Positions 34,423-44,375 are shown, numbered from the stretch's first letter. The stretch is DNA of 64,000 nt from Candidatus Marisimplicoccus framensis (GCA_905182065.1 CAJIZN010000001.1:62001-126000); one strand, 5' to 3'. The notes: generated by a model not told the origin, from the letters alone. Made by a program: numbers and translations.

Positions 34423-35466
34423 TTAATTTAAGCTAACTTCTTTATTTGCTAACTGACCACATGCTGCATCTATGTCTTTTCCTCTTGACCTTCTAACAGT
34501 TACAGTAATTTTATTTTTTTCTAATAAATCTTTATAAAGATTAATCATACTTTGACTTGCAGATTTAAAAGTTTCATCACCAATCGAATTATATTCGATA
34601 AGATTAACCTTTGATGGAATATATTTACAATAGTTTACTAATGCATTTATATCATCAACACTATCATTTATACCTTTCCATACGATATATTCAAAAGTTA
34701 TTCTTCTTTTTGTTTTTGAATACCAATACAATAAAGATTCTTTAATATCCTCTAATGAAAATTTAGCTGAAAACGGCATAATACTATTCCTAGTCTCTTC
34801 TATGGCTGAATGAAGTGAAAGCGCTAGATTAACTTTTAAGTTTTCATCAGCAAGTTTTTTTATCATTTTAGGAATTCCTGAAGTTGAAACTACAATTCTC
34901 TTCTGGGAAATATTAAGACCCTTATCTGATGATATTTTTTCAATTGATTCTATCAAGTTGTTATAATTCATTAATGGCTCACCCATACCCATGAAAACTA
35001 TATTTGACAAAGATCTTTTAAAATATTTTAGACTTTGGTTATTAATTGTTACAACCTGATCATAAATTTCATCAGGATTAAGATTTCGCATTCTTTTCAA
35101 TTTTGATGTAGCACAAAATTTACAATCAAGACTACAACCTACTTGAGATGAAACACATGCAGTAGTTCTGTCATCAGTTGGAATCAAAACAGATTCAACT
35201 GTATAGTCATCAAAAAGCTTTACCGCATTTTTAATAGTACCATCTGAGCTTTTTTGAATTTTATCAACTTCTATATGATTAATTACAAAGTTTGAATCCA
35301 GCATGAGTCTTAAATCTTTAGATAAATTTGTCATTTCATCAAAAGAATAAGTTGATTTTTTCCAAATCCATTCATAAACCTGTTTACCCCTGTAAGAATC
35401 AAATCCTTTTTGTTCAAAAAATTCGATTATTTGATTTTCAGATAAACTTCTTATATCGATTTTCAT
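34423..35466 (-). CDS. rlmN: 23S rRNA (adenine2503-C2)-methyltransferase
   Basis: CVSSQVGCSLDCKFCATSKLKRMRNL radical SAM motif; FMGMGEPLMNY. Confidence 0.95.
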   Translation of the reverse strand: MKIDIRSLSENQIIEFFEQKGFDSYRGKQVYEWIWKKSTYSFDEMTNLSKDLRLMLDSNFVINHIEVDKIQKSSDGTIKNAVKLFDDYTVESVLIPTDDRTTACVSSQVGCSLDCKFCATSKLKRMRNLNPDEIYDQVVTINNQSLKYFKRSLSNIVFMGMGEPLMNYNNLIESIEKISSDKGLNISQKRIVVSTSGIPKMIKKLADENLKVNLALSLHSAIEETRNSIMPFSAKFSLEDIKESLLYWYSKTKRRITFEYIVWKGINDSVDDINALVNYCKYIPSKVNLIEYNSIGDETFKSASQSMINLYKDLLEKNKITVTVRRSRGKDIDAACGQLANKEVSLN

Positions 35467-35507
35467 TTCGAGGGTAAATTTAAACTAATTAGTTAAATTT
35501 ATCAGAT

Positions 35508-36305
35508 ATGAGAAATTCTTATGCTTTAGTAACAGGTGCAACCTCTGGAATAGGACTTGAAATTTCGAGAGATCTTGCAAAAAGAGGGTATAATTTAATT
35601 CTAATTGCAAGGACTAGTGATAAATTAAATGTTATATCTAAAGAACTGATTGGAAAATTTAATATTAAATGTGATTATTTTTCATCAGATCTTACTAAAA
35701 TTAGTGCTCCAAATGAAATATATGATTTTACAAAATCCAATAATTATAATATAGATGTGTTAGTTAACAATGCAGGATATGCTCTGCCTAACGCATTTCA
35801 TGAAAATTCAATGGAAGATGAGGAAAAATGCCTTAGAGTTCTAGGCACATCTGTTATTGCTCTTACAAAAAAATATATTAATGATATGATTTCAAACGGT
35901 GGTGGAAAGATAATGATTGTCTCGTCTGTAGCAGCTTTTGCCCCAGCCTCATCTCTTCAATCTCTTTATGGTCCAGTAAAAACCTTCATGAATAGATTTA
36001 GTGAGTCTTTAAGTTTTTATAACAAATATGGTATAACATCTACTGCAGTTTGTCCAGGGTATACAGTTACAAACTTTCATACAGCTAGTGGTGTCCAAAA
36101 AGAAATGGATAGTGTTCCAAGCTTTTTAAAGAAAAGTGCAAAAAGAATTGCACAAGAAGGAGTAGATGCAATGTTGAAGGGAAAGAAAGTTTGTGTTCCA
36201 ACTAAAACATGGAAAATTATAGTATTCTTACTAAAGGTTATACCACAATCTGTTTTTTCATTAATTAGCGGATTATTAGCTCCTGGAAGATATGATGAAG
36301 TTTAA
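35508..36305 (+). CDS. Short-chain dehydrogenase/reductase
   Basis: LVTGATSGIGLEISRDLAKRG, NNAGYALPN, SLYGPVKTF. Confidence 0.88.
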   Translation: MRNSYALVTGATSGIGLEISRDLAKRGYNLILIARTSDKLNVISKELIGKFNIKCDYFSSDLTKISAPNEIYDFTKSNNYNIDVLVNNAGYALPNAFHENSMEDEEKCLRVLGTSVIALTKKYINDMISNGGGKIMIVSSVAAFAPASSLQSLYGPVKTFMNRFSESLSFYNKYGITSTAVCPGYTVTNFHTASGVQKEMDSVPSFLKKSAKRIAQEGVDAMLKGKKVCVPTKTWKIIVFLLKVIPQSVFSLISGLLAPGRYDEV

Positions 36306-37086
36306 TATGATTTTAAAAGACCTCCATCAATAGGAATTGATGCTCCATTTATATATGCTGCTTTATCTGAGCTAAGGAAAGAAACTAGGTATCCATATTC
36401 TTCAGTTTTTCCTAATCTATTTATTGGAACTAAAGATTTCATTTTTTCTAAAACTTCATCTTCAGAAATATTTAAAGATTTTGATTTTTCTTTATTTAAA
36501 TCTTTTATTCTTTCTGTATCAAAATAACCGGTTAAAATTGAATTAACAGTAACTCCATCTTTACCTACATCAACTGATAAACTTTTAGCCCAAGCTACTA
36601 CTGCAGATCTTATACTATTTGACAGAACAAGATAGTTTAGTGGCTCTTTTACTGATACTGAGGTAACATTTATTATTCTACCCCATTTATTTTTTAGCAT
36701 TTTAGGAACTATTAGTGATGTTGTATATACTACACTTTTAAATAATAAGTCAAAAGCTTCTTGATATGACTCAATATCTTTAGACAAGGAGTTTCCTGCA
36801 GGGGGACCTTGAGTATTGTTTATTAAAATATCAATTCTGTTCTTATCAACATATTCTTCAATAATAATTTTAAATCCATCAAAGTTGAGAAGTCAACTAC
36901 TAAATAATCATGATTTTGATTCTCAGAACTTGGAAGTTTACTTACAATCTCTTTTAATTTAGTTTCATTCCTTGCCATTAGACACACGCTAGCTCCAGAT
37001 TCAGCAAGTTGTTTTGCTATTCCAAGACCAATACCTTTACTGCTCCCTCCTATTAGAGCCTTTTTACCTGATAATTCTATTTTCAT
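36302..37086 (-). CDS. Short-chain dehydrogenase/reductase; frameshift near 36885
   Basis: N-terminal ORF 36823..37086 (ALIGGSSKGIGLGIAKQLAESG) plus ORF 36302..36787; the intervening other-frame stretch reads FDGFKIIIEEYVDKNRIDILINNTQGPPAG. Confidence 0.88.
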
Positions 37087-37394
37087 CCTAAATCATCTCT
37101 TTTTGGACTAAAAACGTCCATTATTTCACAACTAGTAATCGCTTTTCCTGAATGAGGAACATTTGATGGAATTTGAAATGTAGAACCCTTTTCGCATAAA
37201 TGTTTTTTTCCATTAATAGTAAATTCAAATTTACCTTTAACTACATGCATTAATTGTTCGTTGACATGATTATGCTCAGGTAGACTAGAACCTTTGTCTA
37301 TTTCCCAATATACCCATGTAAAATCTGACCCATGTAAAATTCTTCCATGGAAACCAGGCATGATTTCATTGGATTTCAATTCTTTTATATTCAT
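37083..37394 (-). CDS. Cupin domain protein
   Basis: PEHNHVNEQLMHVVKGKFEFTINGKKHLCEKGSTFQIPSNVPHSGKA. Confidence 0.85.
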   Translation of the reverse strand: MNIKELKSNEIMPGFHGRILHGSDFTWVYWEIDKGSSLPEHNHVNEQLMHVVKGKFEFTINGKKHLCEKGSTFQIPSNVPHSGKAITSCEIMDVFSPKRDDLG

Positions 37395-37430
37395 ACTTTT
37401 TAATTATTCAACAATTTACAAAGTTTTGCA

Positions 37431-37559
37431 CTACAATATTCCTAGGTAATAAAAAAGTAAAACCACTACAACAATTACAATAAAAAAACTCATAATAATT
37501 CTTTTAGCAATTTTTAATACTATACTATTTTTATTTTTTCTTTTAATAATTTTAATCAA
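37431..37559 (-). CDS. Possible small membrane protein (42 aa, TTG start)
   Basis: LIKIIKRKNKNSIVLKIAKRIIMSFFIVIVVVVLLFYYLGIL*; basic segment followed by one TM helix. Confidence 0.3.
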   Translation of the reverse strand: MIKIIKRKNKNSIVLKIAKRIIMSFFIVIVVVVLLFYYLGIL

Positions 37560-37656
37560 TTGGTCTATAATTTTTTAAATTAAACAAAAATTCTAATTTT
37601 ATAAAATATCAATTTAGAATAAATAACTTTTTCGATTTTAAAATCAATTAAATATT

Positions 37657-39345
37657 ATGAACGGGACTTTTGAATTTTTAGACTATTTAATTTTTGGACT
37701 TTATGCAATAACTATATTAGCAATAGGTCTATGGGTTTCAAGAGATAAAGACGGTAAACAAAAAAATGCAGAAGATTACTTTCTTGCCAGTAAATCACTT
37801 CCTTGGTGGGCAGTTGGTACTTCTTTAATTGCAGCTAATATTTCTGCTGAACAATTTATTGGTATGTCAGGATCCGGATTTGCTCTTGGATTAGCCATAG
37901 CATCATATGAATGGATGGCAGCTATTACTCTATTAGTAGTTGGTAAATATTTTCTTCCAATTTTTATTGAAAAAGGCCTCTATACAATTCCGGAGTTTAT
38001 TGAAAAAAGATTTAGTACTAACCTAAAAACTATACTTGCTATTTTTTGGATTGCACTTTTTGTATTTGTTAATCTTACAACTGTTTTATTTTTAGGGGGT
38101 AAAGCTTTGGATACTATCATTGGTGTAGGTGACGGAGCTATTTTATTAAATAGTATTATTGGACTTGGTTTATTTGCAGCTGCATATTCTCTTTGGGGTG
38201 GTCTTGCTTCTGTTGCATGGACAGATGTGATACAAGTAGTAATTTTAATATTTGGAGGTTTATTAATGACCTATTTTGCCCTTGCCAATGTTACAGATTC
38301 AGGGAGCTTTATCGATGGTATGAAATATGTTTACGAAAAAGCACCTGAAAGATTTTCCATGATTCTATCCAAAGGAGAGATTATAAAACCAAATGGCGGA
38401 GATGCATGGTGGGATCTTCCAGGACTAGCTGTATTGATTGGTGGTATTTGGGTAGCAAACTTATATTATTGGGGATTTAATCAATATATAATTCAAAGGA
38501 CATTAGCTGCAAAAAGTCTTGCTGAAGGTCAAAAAGGTATTGTATTTGCTGCATTCCTAAAATTAATAATTCCAGTTATTGTTGTTTTACCAGGTATTAT
38601 AGCTTATGTAATGAACTTAGATGACTCCGGAGTTCTTACTGCTACTTCTATAGACCCAGGGTTTATTGGAGCTGCTGGAAATATTGCAAATGATAATGCT
38701 GCACCATGGTTAATTAAAAACTTTATTCCATCGGGTGTTAAAGGTTTAATACTTGCTGCTCTTGCTGCTGCAATTGTATCATCACTTGCTTCTATGTTAA
38801 ACTCAACATCTACAATTTTTACAATGGATATTTACAGATCTCATTTTAACAAAAATGCTTCAGATGCACAGATGGTTTTTGTTGGAAGAATTACTGCAGT
38901 AGTTGCATTAATCATTGCAATTATAATAGCACCTCAACTTGGAAGCCTTGGTCAAGTATTTATATTTATTCAAGAATATACAGGAGTTGTAAGTCCTGGA
39001 ATCTTAGCAGTATTTTTAATGGGATTATTCTATAAAAAGGCTACAAATAATGCTGCTATATGGGGAGCAATATTATCAATACCTATAGCTATGTATTTTA
39101 AAGTTGCTCCAAAAGGATGGAGTGATGCTTCTATTTTCGTTGAATTGCCATTTATGCACCAAATGGGTTATACATGTATAGCGACACTTGCTGTTATTGC
39201 ACTTATAAGTTATCTGGATGGTAATAAAGATGATTCAAAAGCAATAAATCTTACAAAGAAATTATTTGCAACTAATAGTACATTTAATATTGGAGCATTT
39301 AGTGTTGTTCTAATTACTGCATTCTTATATGCAATGTTTTGGTAG
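37657..39345 (+). CDS. Sodium/sugar symporter (SSS family, SGLT-like)
   Basis: DYFLASKSLPWWAVGTSLIAANISAEQFIGMSGSGFALGLAIASYEW; 562 aa multi-TM. Confidence 0.9.
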   Translation: MNGTFEFLDYLIFGLYAITILAIGLWVSRDKDGKQKNAEDYFLASKSLPWWAVGTSLIAANISAEQFIGMSGSGFALGLAIASYEWMAAITLLVVGKYFLPIFIEKGLYTIPEFIEKRFSTNLKTILAIFWIALFVFVNLTTVLFLGGKALDTIIGVGDGAILLNSIIGLGLFAAAYSLWGGLASVAWTDVIQVVILIFGGLLMTYFALANVTDSGSFIDGMKYVYEKAPERFSMILSKGEIIKPNGGDAWWDLPGLAVLIGGIWVANLYYWGFNQYIIQRTLAAKSLAEGQKGIVFAAFLKLIIPVIVVLPGIIAYVMNLDDSGVLTATSIDPGFIGAAGNIANDNAAPWLIKNFIPSGVKGLILAALAAAIVSSLASMLNSTSTIFTMDIYRSHFNKNASDAQMVFVGRITAVVALIIAIIIAPQLGSLGQVFIFIQEYTGVVSPGILAVFLMGLFYKKATNNAAIWGAILSIPIAMYFKVAPKGWSDASIFVELPFMHQMGYTCIATLAVIALISYLDGNKDDSKAINLTKKLFATNSTFNIGAFSVVLITAFLYAMFW

Positions 39346-39386
39346 AACTGTAATCCTAGATTTGAGGATAGTAGTTCAGACCCAAA

Positions 39387-40703
39387 TTAATTTTTAATTA
39401 ATTTTTTACTTAATTCTTCAAGAGAGACACCTTTTGTCTCTGGCATTATAAAGTGTGTAAAAAGCAATTGAAGTACCATCATAAATGCAAAGAATGCAAA
39501 TACTATACCTGGCCCTATAAGTCCAAATAGAAAAGGTACGAATGATGGGATAATAGCAGCTAAAACCCAATGAGTAGAAATCCCAAATGATTGGCCATAA
39601 CTTCTGATATGGTTTGGGAAAATTTCTGAAATATAAACCCAAATTATGGCTCCTTGTCCAATTGCATGAGATGCTATAAATAAAAAGAGAAAAATAGGAA
39701 GCGCTATACCACCCCAATCTAAAATAAACGAAAGACTTATTAGGGTTAGTGAAATTATATAACCAATTGATCCTATATACATAAGCACTCTTCTTCCTAG
39801 CTTATCAATTAGATTAATACCTATAAATGTAAAAATCACATTAGTTAGACCTATTCCAATACTATTAAGAAGGGCTGCACTTTGACCGAGACCCCCTTCT
39901 TCAAATATTCTAGGGGCATAATACAGAAAAGCATTTATACCAGAGAATTGATTAAAAGCTGCAACTAAAAAAGCAAGCGTTAATATAAAACTATATTTCT
40001 TTTGAAAAATTGATTCTGACTTAACACTTGATTCTCCATCTTTTATTATTTCACTAATTAATTCATCTGCTTCATTTTCAGAGTATGCATCCCTTATTAT
40101 TTTTTCTGCTTCATCTTGTTGATTATTCAAATAAAGCCATCTTGGACTTTTTGGAATTGATAGAACTAATAAAGTGTATAGCAATGCAGGAATAGCTTCA
40201 ACACCCATCATATATCTCCAATCATTTTCACCAATTCCACTTAAAAGATAGTTTGATAAAAATGCAATTAATATTCCTGATACTAGATTAAACTGATATA
40301 AACCAACAAGCTTACCTCTATCTTTTGCGGGTGCAATTTCTGATATGTATGCTGGAGCTGCAATACCTGAAATACCAACCCCCACTCCACCAATAAATCT
40401 AAAAGCAGCAAATGTAAAAGGATCATTAGCAAAGGCTGAACCAATTGCAGAAATTGTATAAAATATTCCAATCCAAATTAGTGTAGTTCTTCGTCCAAAT
40501 TTTCTAGTAGGTATTCCACCAAATATTGCTCCAAAAACAGTACCCCATAAAGCCATTGCCATAACAACAGAACCATGAAAAATATCAGAAGAACCCCATA
40601 ATTCTTGAAGTTTTTGATCAGCACCTGATATTACAACTGTATCAAATCCAAAAAGAAATCCTGCAAGTGCAGCAGTTAATGACCACTTTATAAGTTTGTT
40701 CAT
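39387..40703 (-). CDS. Sugar porter family MFS transporter
   Basis: AALAGFLFGFDTVVISGA, RKFGRRTTLIWIG, IDKLGRRVLMYIG, PETKGVSLEEL. Confidence 0.92.
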   Translation of the reverse strand: MNKLIKWSLTAALAGFLFGFDTVVISGADQKLQELWGSSDIFHGSVVMAMALWGTVFGAIFGGIPTRKFGRRTTLIWIGIFYTISAIGSAFANDPFTFAAFRFIGGVGVGISGIAAPAYISEIAPAKDRGKLVGLYQFNLVSGILIAFLSNYLLSGIGENDWRYMMGVEAIPALLYTLLVLSIPKSPRWLYLNNQQDEAEKIIRDAYSENEADELISEIIKDGESSVKSESIFQKKYSFILTLAFLVAAFNQFSGINAFLYYAPRIFEEGGLGQSAALLNSIGIGLTNVIFTFIGINLIDKLGRRVLMYIGSIGYIISLTLISLSFILDWGGIALPIFLFLFIASHAIGQGAIIWVYISEIFPNHIRSYGQSFGISTHWVLAAIIPSFVPFLFGLIGPGIVFAFFAFMMVLQLLFTHFIMPETKGVSLEELSKKLIKN

Positions 40704-40921
40704 TTAATTAAGTTAGATAAAATATAGAAGTAAATAACAAGATTAATAAAATGTAAAACCCTATGAGTTAATGTACCCCAATTTTTATTTCTTTTACTAA
40801 TGAAATAGTTTGTCCTTGCTATAGCATAAAACCCTAGAGTTAAATAAAGACCAATTAGCAATTTATTTAAACCATTATATTCCATACAATTAAGGTACAA
40901 AATAGATTTATAAAAAATCAA
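40700..40921 (-). CDS. Small membrane protein of unknown function
   Basis: 61-73 aa with two hydrophobic segments; stop overlaps the MFS gene start by 4 nt. Confidence 0.5.
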   Translation of the reverse strand: MIFYKSILYLNCMEYNGLNKLLIGLYLTLGFYAIARTNYFISKRNKNWGTLTHRVLHFINLVIYFYILSNLIK

Positions 40922-41154
40922 GCTTTATTAAAGGAAAAAAGCAAAAATAAAAGGATAAATTTAACTAATCAGCTATAGTTAAACCTACCCTTTTAAAAAG
41001 TAAATATAAAGCGTAAAAAAAGAGTAAAAGTTAAACGATAGTTTAACCTACCCTTCTTACATACACCTTATATTAAAGAGCAAAAGTTCAAACAGGGTTC
41101 AAACTACTCTTTGTAATTAAATCAGTCAAGTCTCTCAAGGCCTGTTATAGTTAG

Positions 41155-41226
41155 AGCCAATAACGAGATTTGAACTCGTGGCCTCTTCCTTACCAAGGAA
41201 ACGCTCTACCCCTGAGCTATATCGGC
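41155..41226 (-). tRNA. tRNA-Thr (anticodon GGT)
   Basis: gccgatatagctcaggggtagagcgtttccttGGTaaggaagaggccacgagttcaaatctcgttattggct; full cloverleaf. Confidence 0.95.
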
Positions 41227-41367
41227 AGTTATGATTGAAAGTTGGAAATCTAGTATATGAATATACTGCCTTTCTAAAATCATTCTGAATATCCTGACTG
41301 TATTCTCTTGGTCTTGTCATTAATAAGCCGTAGAGATTTTTTTCATGTTGAAGGTTAAATTTATTTG

Positions 41368-41440
41368 AGCGGGAGACGAGGGTCGAACTCGCGACATTCA
41401 GCTTGGAAGGCTGACGCTCTACCAACTGAGCTACTCCCGC
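41368..41440 (-). tRNA. tRNA-Gly (anticodon TCC)
   Basis: gcgggagtagctcagttggtagagcgtcagcctTCCaagctgaatgtcgcgagttcgaccctcgtctcccgct. Confidence 0.96.
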
Positions 41441-41449
41441 ATTAATAAG

Positions 41450-41531
41450 TGGGGAGAGCAGGATTCGAACCTGCGAAGTTAGAAACAGCAGATTTACAGT
41501 CTGCCCTCGTTGGCCGCTTGAGTATCTCCCC
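41450..41531 (-). tRNA. tRNA-Tyr (anticodon GTA)
   Basis: ggggagatactcaagcggccaacgagggcagactGTAaatctgctgtttctaacttcgcaggttcgaatcctgctctcccca; long variable arm. Confidence 0.96.
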
Positions 41532-41549
41532 AAATTCAAAATTTCAAAG

Positions 41550-41623
41550 AGCCGATGGAGGGACTCGAACCCACGACCTGCTGATTACAAATCAGCTGCT
41601 CTAGCCAGCTGAGCTACATCGGC
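41550..41623 (-). tRNA. tRNA-Thr (anticodon TGT)
   Basis: gccgatgtagctcagctggctagagcagctgatttGTaatcagcaggtcgtgggttcgagtccctccatcggct; anticodon TGT. Confidence 0.96.
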
Positions 41624-41643
41624 TTATTATAAAAAACTGTTTG

Positions 41644-41670
41644 CAAAATAAATGCTTTTTTCTCCTCAAA
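41644..41670 (-). promoter_or_regulatory. Candidate promoter upstream of the tRNA cluster
   Basis: Minus strand TTTG-N16-TATTTTG, near the Bacteroidota -33 TTG / -7 TAnnTTTG consensus but one base short. Confidence 0.3.
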
Positions 41671-41699
41671 CAAAGTAAAAAGAAATAAATTTTAAAATA

Positions 41700-42587
41700 T
41701 TATTTAGCTCTTGGATGTGAATTTTTGAACACTTCTTTAATTCTTTCCATACTAGTATGACTGTAAACTTGTGTAGCTGATAAACTTGAATGACCTAACA
41801 ATTCTTTTACTGAATTTATATCTGCTCCTTCATTAATTAGATGAGTTGCAAAACTATGTCTTAAAACATGAGGAGCCTTTTTAATTTTAGGTGAAACCAA
41901 CTTAAAATATTCGTTAACAGTTCTGTAAACAAACTTCTCAGATAACTGTCCTCCATTTTTTGATATAAAAAGATAATCTGATGGAGCTTGACCATGGAAT
42001 TTTAATTTGATTTCCATGAAAAATATAATCGCTTTTTTTAGTTTAGGTAATATTGGTATTATTCTCTCTTTACTTCTTTTACCCATTATTTTAACGGTTG
42101 AAGATTCTATACTAACATCTGATTCTTTTAAAGTTATCAATTCAATTCTCCTAACTCCTGTAAAATAAAAAAAAGCAATTATTGTTTTTTGTAAAACCCC
42201 TCTATAATCATTAGTAAAAAAATCACTATCTAAAAGTGAGTTTATCTCATCTTGTGAAAATGGAACTTGGATTTTTTTTGATTGTTTTAATGGAGTATGA
42301 GCTTTTAAGGGAGAAGAATTTATAGTATCTGTTTTAATTAAAAAGTTATAAAATGATTTAAGACTTGAAACTTTTCTGTTTATAGATCTATTTGAAATAT
42401 TATCATTAACCATTGAAACTATCCAAGATCTGATAATTTTATAATTAGCTTCTTCAATTTTAAGCTGACTATTGTTTTCAATAATAAATTTATTGTACTG
42501 TGTTAAATCTCGCTTATAAGCGGATATTGTATTTGAAGAATAATTTTTTTCAAATTGCAAGTAGTCTAAAAATTTCTGTATAAGCAT
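41700..42587 (-). CDS. Tyrosine recombinase (XerC/XerD-like)
   Basis: FTGVRRIELITLKESDV, HVLRHSFATHLINEGADINSVKELLGHSSLSATQVYSH. Confidence 0.93.
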   Translation of the reverse strand: MLIQKFLDYLQFEKNYSSNTISAYKRDLTQYNKFIIENNSQLKIEEANYKIIRSWIVSMVNDNISNRSINRKVSSLKSFYNFLIKTDTINSSPLKAHTPLKQSKKIQVPFSQDEINSLLDSDFFTNDYRGVLQKTIIAFFYFTGVRRIELITLKESDVSIESSTVKIMGKRSKERIIPILPKLKKAIIFFMEIKLKFHGQAPSDYLFISKNGGQLSEKFVYRTVNEYFKLVSPKIKKAPHVLRHSFATHLINEGADINSVKELLGHSSLSATQVYSHTSMERIKEVFKNSHPRAK

Positions 42588-42629
42588 TGTACATCTAAGT
42601 TACGATGTAATGAAGAAAATGAAGTAATA

Positions 42630-42824
42630 TTAAAGATTTTCTCCGTCTCTAAGCTTTTGTACATATTGAGCCTTTTTGATTTTAGTTCTATGTACAATTG
42701 ATGGCTTGACAAATTGCTTTCTTGCTCTAAGAGATTTCATTACTCCTGTTTTATCAAACTTACGTTTGAATCTTTTAAGAGCTTTATCAATGTTTTCGCC
42801 GTCTTTAATTGGTATAATTAACAT
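42630..42824 (-). CDS. rpsU: 30S ribosomal protein S21
   Basis: MLIIPIKDGENIDKALKRFKRKFDKTGVMKSLRARKQFVKPS. Confidence 0.96.
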   Translation of the reverse strand: MLIIPIKDGENIDKALKRFKRKFDKTGVMKSLRARKQFVKPSIVHRTKIKKAQYVQKLRDGENL

Positions 42825-42875
42825 CTAAAATTTATTTACGAACGCAAATATAAATAATTGTATTTAATATGCTTG

Positions 42876-44372
42876 TTATTTTTTATTATTAATTGCATCA
42901 ACATATCTAGTAAGCTCTTCTTTTACTTTAGGGAATAAAATAAAGAGACCTATCATATTTGGAAATACAAGAGCAAGAATCATCGCATCAGAGAATGCCC
43001 AGACAGATGACATGTCTCCCGCAGCACCAATAACAATAAATAATAGAAAAAGAAGTTTATATGTTAGATCAGAGACTTTTCCTTTACCAAAGACATACAT
43101 CCAGGATTGAAGGCCATAATATGACCAAGAAATCATTGTTGATAGAGCAAATAAAACAACCGCAATTGCAAGGAATGGTCCTGAAAAAGATATATACTCA
43201 GCAAAAGCAGCAGAAGTTAGTCCTGCTCCCTCTAGTTCTTGACCTCTCACCATTACTGCTGAAGATCCATCTACTAAATTTCCATATGTAAATAGACTAT
43301 TATCCCCATTAAAAATGATTATTACAAGAGCTGTCATTGTACATATAACAACAGTGTCAATAAATGGTTCTAATAAAGCAACAAGGCCTTCTGATGCAGG
43401 ATAGCTGGTAATTACTGCAGAGTGTGCAATAGATGCAGAACCTGCTCCAGCCTCATTTGAAAAAGCACCTCTTCTAAAACCTTGAACAAGTACACCAATG
43501 AATCCTCCTACTGCAGCAGTTGGAGCAAATGCACCATTTACAATCATTGCTAACGCATCATCAACAAATGAAAGGTTCATTAAAATTATATATAGACATG
43601 CTAAAACATACATACCTGCCATGACGGGAACTATTTTTTCAGTAACTGATGCGATCCTTTTTATACCACCAATAATAATTACACCTACTACAACCATCAT
43701 TACAATACCAACAATAGTTCTTGCAGAACCACCAGTTAAGCCAAACAAACTTACCATTTGAAGAGCTGCTTGATTTGACTGAGCTGCATTTCCTCCTCCA
43801 AAAGAAGCTCCAATACAAAGAATAGCAAAAATAACAGCGAGTACTTTACCTAATTTCTCAAAGCCTCTTTCCTTTAAACCTTTTGAAAGATAATACATAG
43901 GACCTCCATAAATAGTTCCATCTGGTCCAACATCTCTATATTTAACTCCTAATGTACATTCTACAAATTTTGATGACATCCCTAACAGTCCACATAAAAT
44001 CATCCAAAAAGTTGCGCCTGGTCCTCCTATTGCAATTGCCATTGCGACACCTGCAATGTTACCATTACCCACAGTCCCAGAGACTGCTGTTGCTAGGGCT
44101 TGGAAGTGACTAACCTCTCCACTGCCTTTTCTTTTTTCATCTAATCCATCATATCTTCCCATTACAGTTCTAATAGACAAACCAAAACCACGGATATTTA
44201 TAAATCCAAAATATAAAGTAAAGAATGCTGCACCACCAACTAATAAAAATATAATTGTTGGAATACCTGTTCCAAAAAATTCATGTAGAATTAAGCCTTC
44301 CCAAAAATTGGATATTGGTTGAAAAGCTTCATTAATTCTTTCATCTATTCCTAAATTGTCTTGTAAAGTCAT
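42876..44372 (-). CDS. Alanine/glycine:cation symporter (AGCS family)
   Basis: LATAVSGTVGNGNIAGVAMAIAIGGPGATFWM, RRGAFSNEAGAGSASIAHSA. Confidence 0.94.
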   Translation of the reverse strand: MTLQDNLGIDERINEAFQPISNFWEGLILHEFFGTGIPTIIFLLVGGAAFFTLYFGFINIRGFGLSIRTVMGRYDGLDEKRKGSGEVSHFQALATAVSGTVGNGNIAGVAMAIAIGGPGATFWMILCGLLGMSSKFVECTLGVKYRDVGPDGTIYGGPMYYLSKGLKERGFEKLGKVLAVIFAILCIGASFGGGNAAQSNQAALQMVSLFGLTGGSARTIVGIVMMVVVGVIIIGGIKRIASVTEKIVPVMAGMYVLACLYIILMNLSFVDDALAMIVNGAFAPTAAVGGFIGVLVQGFRRGAFSNEAGAGSASIAHSAVITSYPASEGLVALLEPFIDTVVICTMTALVIIIFNGDNSLFTYGNLVDGSSAVMVRGQELEGAGLTSAAFAEYISFSGPFLAIAVVLFALSTMISWSYYGLQSWMYVFGKGKVSDLTYKLLFLLFIVIGAAGDMSSVWAFSDAMILALVFPNMIGLFILFPKVKEELTRYVDAINNKK

Positions 44373-44375
44373 AAT

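Noticed and set aside
41077-41116. tRNA fragment from the T-loop-like GGGTTCAAAC
   Set aside because: No acceptor, D-arm or anticodon arm can be paired around it.
41135-41539. 134-aa ORF on the minus strand
   Set aside because: It runs through tRNA-Tyr, tRNA-Gly and tRNA-Thr; not a protein gene.
41700-42587. Mobile-element integrase next to tRNA genes
   Set aside because: The XerC-like recombinase adjacent to rpsU and this tRNA cluster is a conserved chromosomal arrangement in Bacteroidota; no att repeats or phage genes were seen.
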